Source of the DNA: Pterois miles
Taxonomy: Eukaryota; Chordata; Actinopteri; Perciformes; Scorpaenidae
Length of the DNA stretch: 64,000 nucleotides
Assembly: GCA_947000775.1 (NCBI GenBank)
Contig: CAMQGK010000171.1
Coordinates: 422,001-486,000 of the forward strand
Reading direction: 5' to 3'
A program made the translations under genes and the position numbers. The stretch's first letter is position 1. Each line of letters opens with the position of its first letter. Positions 61,189-64,000 of this stretch are shown here, piece after piece. The notes under the pieces were generated by a model that saw only the letters and a list, made by a program, of their open reading frames with translations, made no database searches and was not told the origin of the DNA.

Positions 61189-64000
61189 CTAGACTTTAGA
61201 GCCGGCCGGGTCCAGGTCTGTTGCATGTCCGTTCTCTGACCCTTCCCCTCCAGGTGAGGGAATCTCATCTGGAACACCGTTCAAGTCAGACCTTGATGGT
61301 TGTCTGTCTGACGACTGTGATGATGATCCTTCTCCAGGTCTGGGCAGCGCCGCTCCGTTCACACATGTCCCCCCCTCGGATTTCCCAAAGTTGAACAGTT
61401 TCCCAGGGTTGAAGGCTTTGCTGGGTGACTGAGAACGCTCCTGAGAGCTGCTACCTGATGATGAAGATGATGATGATGCTGTAGCTGCGGTGTTCACGGC
61501 CGTGGCGGCGGAAGCCGCGGCACCCTCCTTCTTATTCTCAGGCGACTTGAGGAATTTGAAGCTCAGGAACCCGGGCAGCTTGGGCTCACTTCCAGTGGGT
61601 GACTGAGGGGAGCGAGCGCCACCCGAGGAGAACTTGCTCTGCAGCGGGATGATCTGTTTCAGCTTCATCACGTTGTTGTTGGCCAGCAGAGAGCTGGGCC
61701 TCTTGGGTTTGTCTGACCCGCCGCCCCCTCCTCCTCCTCCTCCACCACCACCACTCCCGGGGCGTGATTTGCTGCTGTGACTCTTGTCGTGGTGGTGATC
61801 CCCAGAGGAGTCGCCCTTGCTGTCATCCCGCTCCCTTTCCCGGCGGGCCATGTGCTCTGCCTGCCTTTGCCTCTCCTCCTCCTCCCTCTTCCTCCTCTGC
61901 AGCTGCTGGTAATGCTGCTGCGCCTGCCGCTCATGCTTCTGCAGAGGAAGGGAAACAATCCCACAATGTGTAGAATCAGCACCAACCCAGCTAACCATTA
62001 CAATACTGCAGTGCTACCCATCAAACAAATAAGAATCCTGCATTATTGCTGCAGAGGCCACTAAATTCTTTGCTATGTTCTACAAATTGTGTTCCTCAAA
62101 AGTATCACCGCTAACACATCACCAGAAAATTAAAATAAGCAGCTTATGATGAAAGCTGTAGTGTCGCAACACAGCTAGATTGCAACAGAAAGTTTGTTTC
62201 CTCTGCACATAATGAGGTAGTCTTTTGAGAGCCTGTTCAAACCGCCTTGCAAATCTCTTGCATCGTCTCCATGACAAATCACATTTTCTGTCACATCATT
62301 TACCTTAAAGGCCTCCCTGCGCTGATAATCCAGTTTAGCCATCTCCTCTCGGACCCATGTGGGGATGTCAGGGATGGCCACATGGATGACGTACTTCAGG
62401 AGGATGGCAAAGTGCTGCAGATACACAGGGAGGTAAAAAGAAACAAAAAAAAAATAATTCATTTAAAGTACAGAAAGTAAATCAGATATCAGGCACAATG
62501 CTTCAAATTACCCTTTAAGGGTATGTTACTTGAACTAATTCTTGCACATCATCTAGGCCGTGAAACCTTCCTCCTGATAGGCCTGGCTTCTTTAACAGGC
62601 CACAACAGAGCTGCAGGCAGTTTACCTTTGGACAGAGTGCAGCACCAACAGAACCAGTATCTAAAAATGTTACAAGTGAGAGGAGAAACAAGAGAGCTTC
62701 TGTTCTTCTGTTCATGCTTTTCATAGATTGGCATGTTGGAAACTCATTTCGTAAGTTCTTATCCATCAGTGTGAACAGCATTTATGTTGTGCTTCTGTCA
62801 GTTACTTGGATAGAATAAGAGAGTTATTGCAAGACACCTTATTTTTAGTATAGAAGCTAGAGCAAGGACACAATGCAATATGTGATATGTGATATATGTA
62901 CATAACATACGCTGCGTTCCAAAATGCATACATTGTCTTTTTACTTTTAGTACATATTGCAGCTGCCCGTACAAAGTAAGTAGTGTAGAATGCAGTACGC
63001 ATACAATTGGCACATTCTTCTTCCTCACAACGTTGCACATCGAACATCGTTGCTTATCTGTCCGTTGTGCAGAGGATTGTGGGTCAAAACAGCCAAAGAA
63101 GCATGCTGGCTTGCATACTGCAAAATGCAAGCGGATGTAGTCCGACGTGGTATTTTTGGCATACTGCCTTAGACATACTATGTATTGTGCTACTCTGGCA
63201 TACTAAATAGTGCGGTAATATGAGTATAGAATACTCAGATAGTATTTCCCAACCACCACGTCCTCTTAACTATTTTTTATGTCATTAAACAGACATGTTT
63301 CTGTGTAAGGTAAACATCTGTAGCATTCAGCGAAGCGTTAGGGTATATTCTCCCACACAACTTTCCAAAGTCTCTGCAGGTAGAACAATACAGACAGTTC
63401 TTAAATTGTTTACGGCCTAAATACCTGGCACGTTTTCTGATTACCATACATTTTCTGCAGGGCCACAAAATACTGGCGCCCTGAGAAAAGAAGTTTGAAA
63501 AAGCACTGCTCTAAGCACTTCAGACAGGTACCTCGAGGATGACGATGGAGATGATGGCCATCTCGGGGCTGAGCCACGGGAATAGACGCTGCAGCTGACC
63601 ACATTGACCAATCAGGTAACAATTCACTATGATGGCAATCAGACCCATGGCTTCCATCGCAGTCTGTGAAGGAGAAAAAAAAAAAGAAAGCTGTTTGCTG
63701 TTTCTTAACACTGACTTTGTGCTATACAATACATGAGAATCATTTCAATTTAACTCTGTCCTGTTCAGTTATTCCAGGTAATTATTGGTAAGTGAGCAAT
63801 TTAATGTGTTACAGTTGCATTCACATGATCTGGTCTTTAACTTTCATAATGGCTATCAACACAGTGTTTGCTCCAAATGACAGCATTACTAAAATTCTTT
63901 TAATTGTCTTTGGGTGGCAGCTATTTCTGACCTGCCACTGGCCGATGCTCTCCACTCTGAGTCCAAAGGGCCTCTGTAGACCGGTGCAGAGCTTGAAGGC
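61189..64000 (-). CDS. ano8: ano8 anoctamin-8, C-terminal part (last four coding exons in window)
   Basis: TMEM16-family membrane protein; ANO8 is described as an ER-plasma-membrane tether. Exons in transcript order: 64000-63932 (continues beyond the window), 63663-63532, 62414-62304, 61938-61189; all phase 0 with GT-AG boundaries; 353 residues visible. The first two encode TGLQRPFGLRVESIGQWQ and AMEAMGLIAIIVNCYLIGQ (a membrane helix), then a helix across the next junction (MAIISIVILE / HFAILLKYVIHVAIPDIP) and the amphipathic segment WVREEMAKLDYQRREAFK. The last exon encodes a 249-residue cytosolic tail: a Glu/Arg/Gln-rich coiled-coil-like start, a 12-Gly run, basic patches, Ser and Ala runs, and the motif FLSFKFLKSPENKK. 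A long low-complexity tail separates ANO8 from other anoctamins. Confidence 0.94.
62907..63245. mobile_element. MITE family 'CTGCGTTCCAAAATGCATAC', copy 2 (ano8 intron)
   Basis: Starts GCTGCGTTCCAAAATGCATA; body as in 20321-20685. Lies in the ano8 intron 62415-63531. Confidence 0.78.

Overview
This is eukaryotic, vertebrate DNA, almost certainly from a ray-finned (teleost) fish. Genes are split by many short GT-AG introns. Microsatellites ((GT)n, (TA)n, (TATC)n) are common, and introns and spacers are packed with small DNA-transposon remnants, SINE-like pieces, a Tc1 element and an RTE-type LINE fragment of kinds typical of teleosts. There is no prokaryotic gene organisation, CRISPR array, rRNA or stand-alone tRNA gene.

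Four protein-coding genes can be read exon by exon. (1) ptprc (CD45), plus strand, 8083-32228: 31 coding exons joined by consensus or near-consensus splice sites, with phases that match throughout, giving a receptor tyrosine phosphatase of about 1309 residues. It has a signal peptide, Ser/Thr/Pro-rich mucin-like exons, a Cys-rich fibronectin-III-like ectodomain, one membrane span, an active-looking D1 phosphatase domain, a degenerate D2 domain and an acidic/Gln-rich tail. (2) abhd8, minus strand, 41068-36534: four coding exons of an alpha/beta-hydrolase, with one extra base in a poly-C/poly-G run that breaks the frame as written. (3) dda1, plus strand, 53020-54829: five exons, 102 residues, a subunit of DDB1-CUL4 ubiquitin ligases. 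(4) ano8, minus strand, 64000-61189: the last four coding exons of anoctamin-8, with the 5' part outside the window.

Layout: 1-8 kb has no recognisable gene (SINE-like remnant, dispersed repeats, RTE fragment). 8-32.5 kb is ptprc, with introns full of MITE-like elements. 32.5-36.5 kb is spacer with a hAT-type MITE carrying a perfect 8-bp target duplication and a minisatellite. 36.5-41.1 kb is abhd8. 41.5-52.9 kb is repeat-rich spacer (a broken Tc1 element between TA tracts, nested MITEs, a tRNA-type SINE, a fold-back element). 53-57.2 kb is dda1 with a long 3' UTR. 57.3-61.1 kb is spacer and 3' UTR. 61.2-64 kb is the ano8 3' half.

The abhd8(-)/dda1(+)/ano8(-) arrangement matches, from recalled knowledge, human 19p13.11, except that MRPL34, expected between abhd8 and dda1, was not found. 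ptprc next to this block differs from mammals, where PTPRC lies on another chromosome. I see no convincing undescribed system. The best leads are the CD45 D2 P-loop that keeps the Cys-x5-Arg signature, a UG-rich 3' splice site before the WPD-loop exon, the abhd8 homopolymer frameshift, and a set of fold-back and MITE families recurring across the window.
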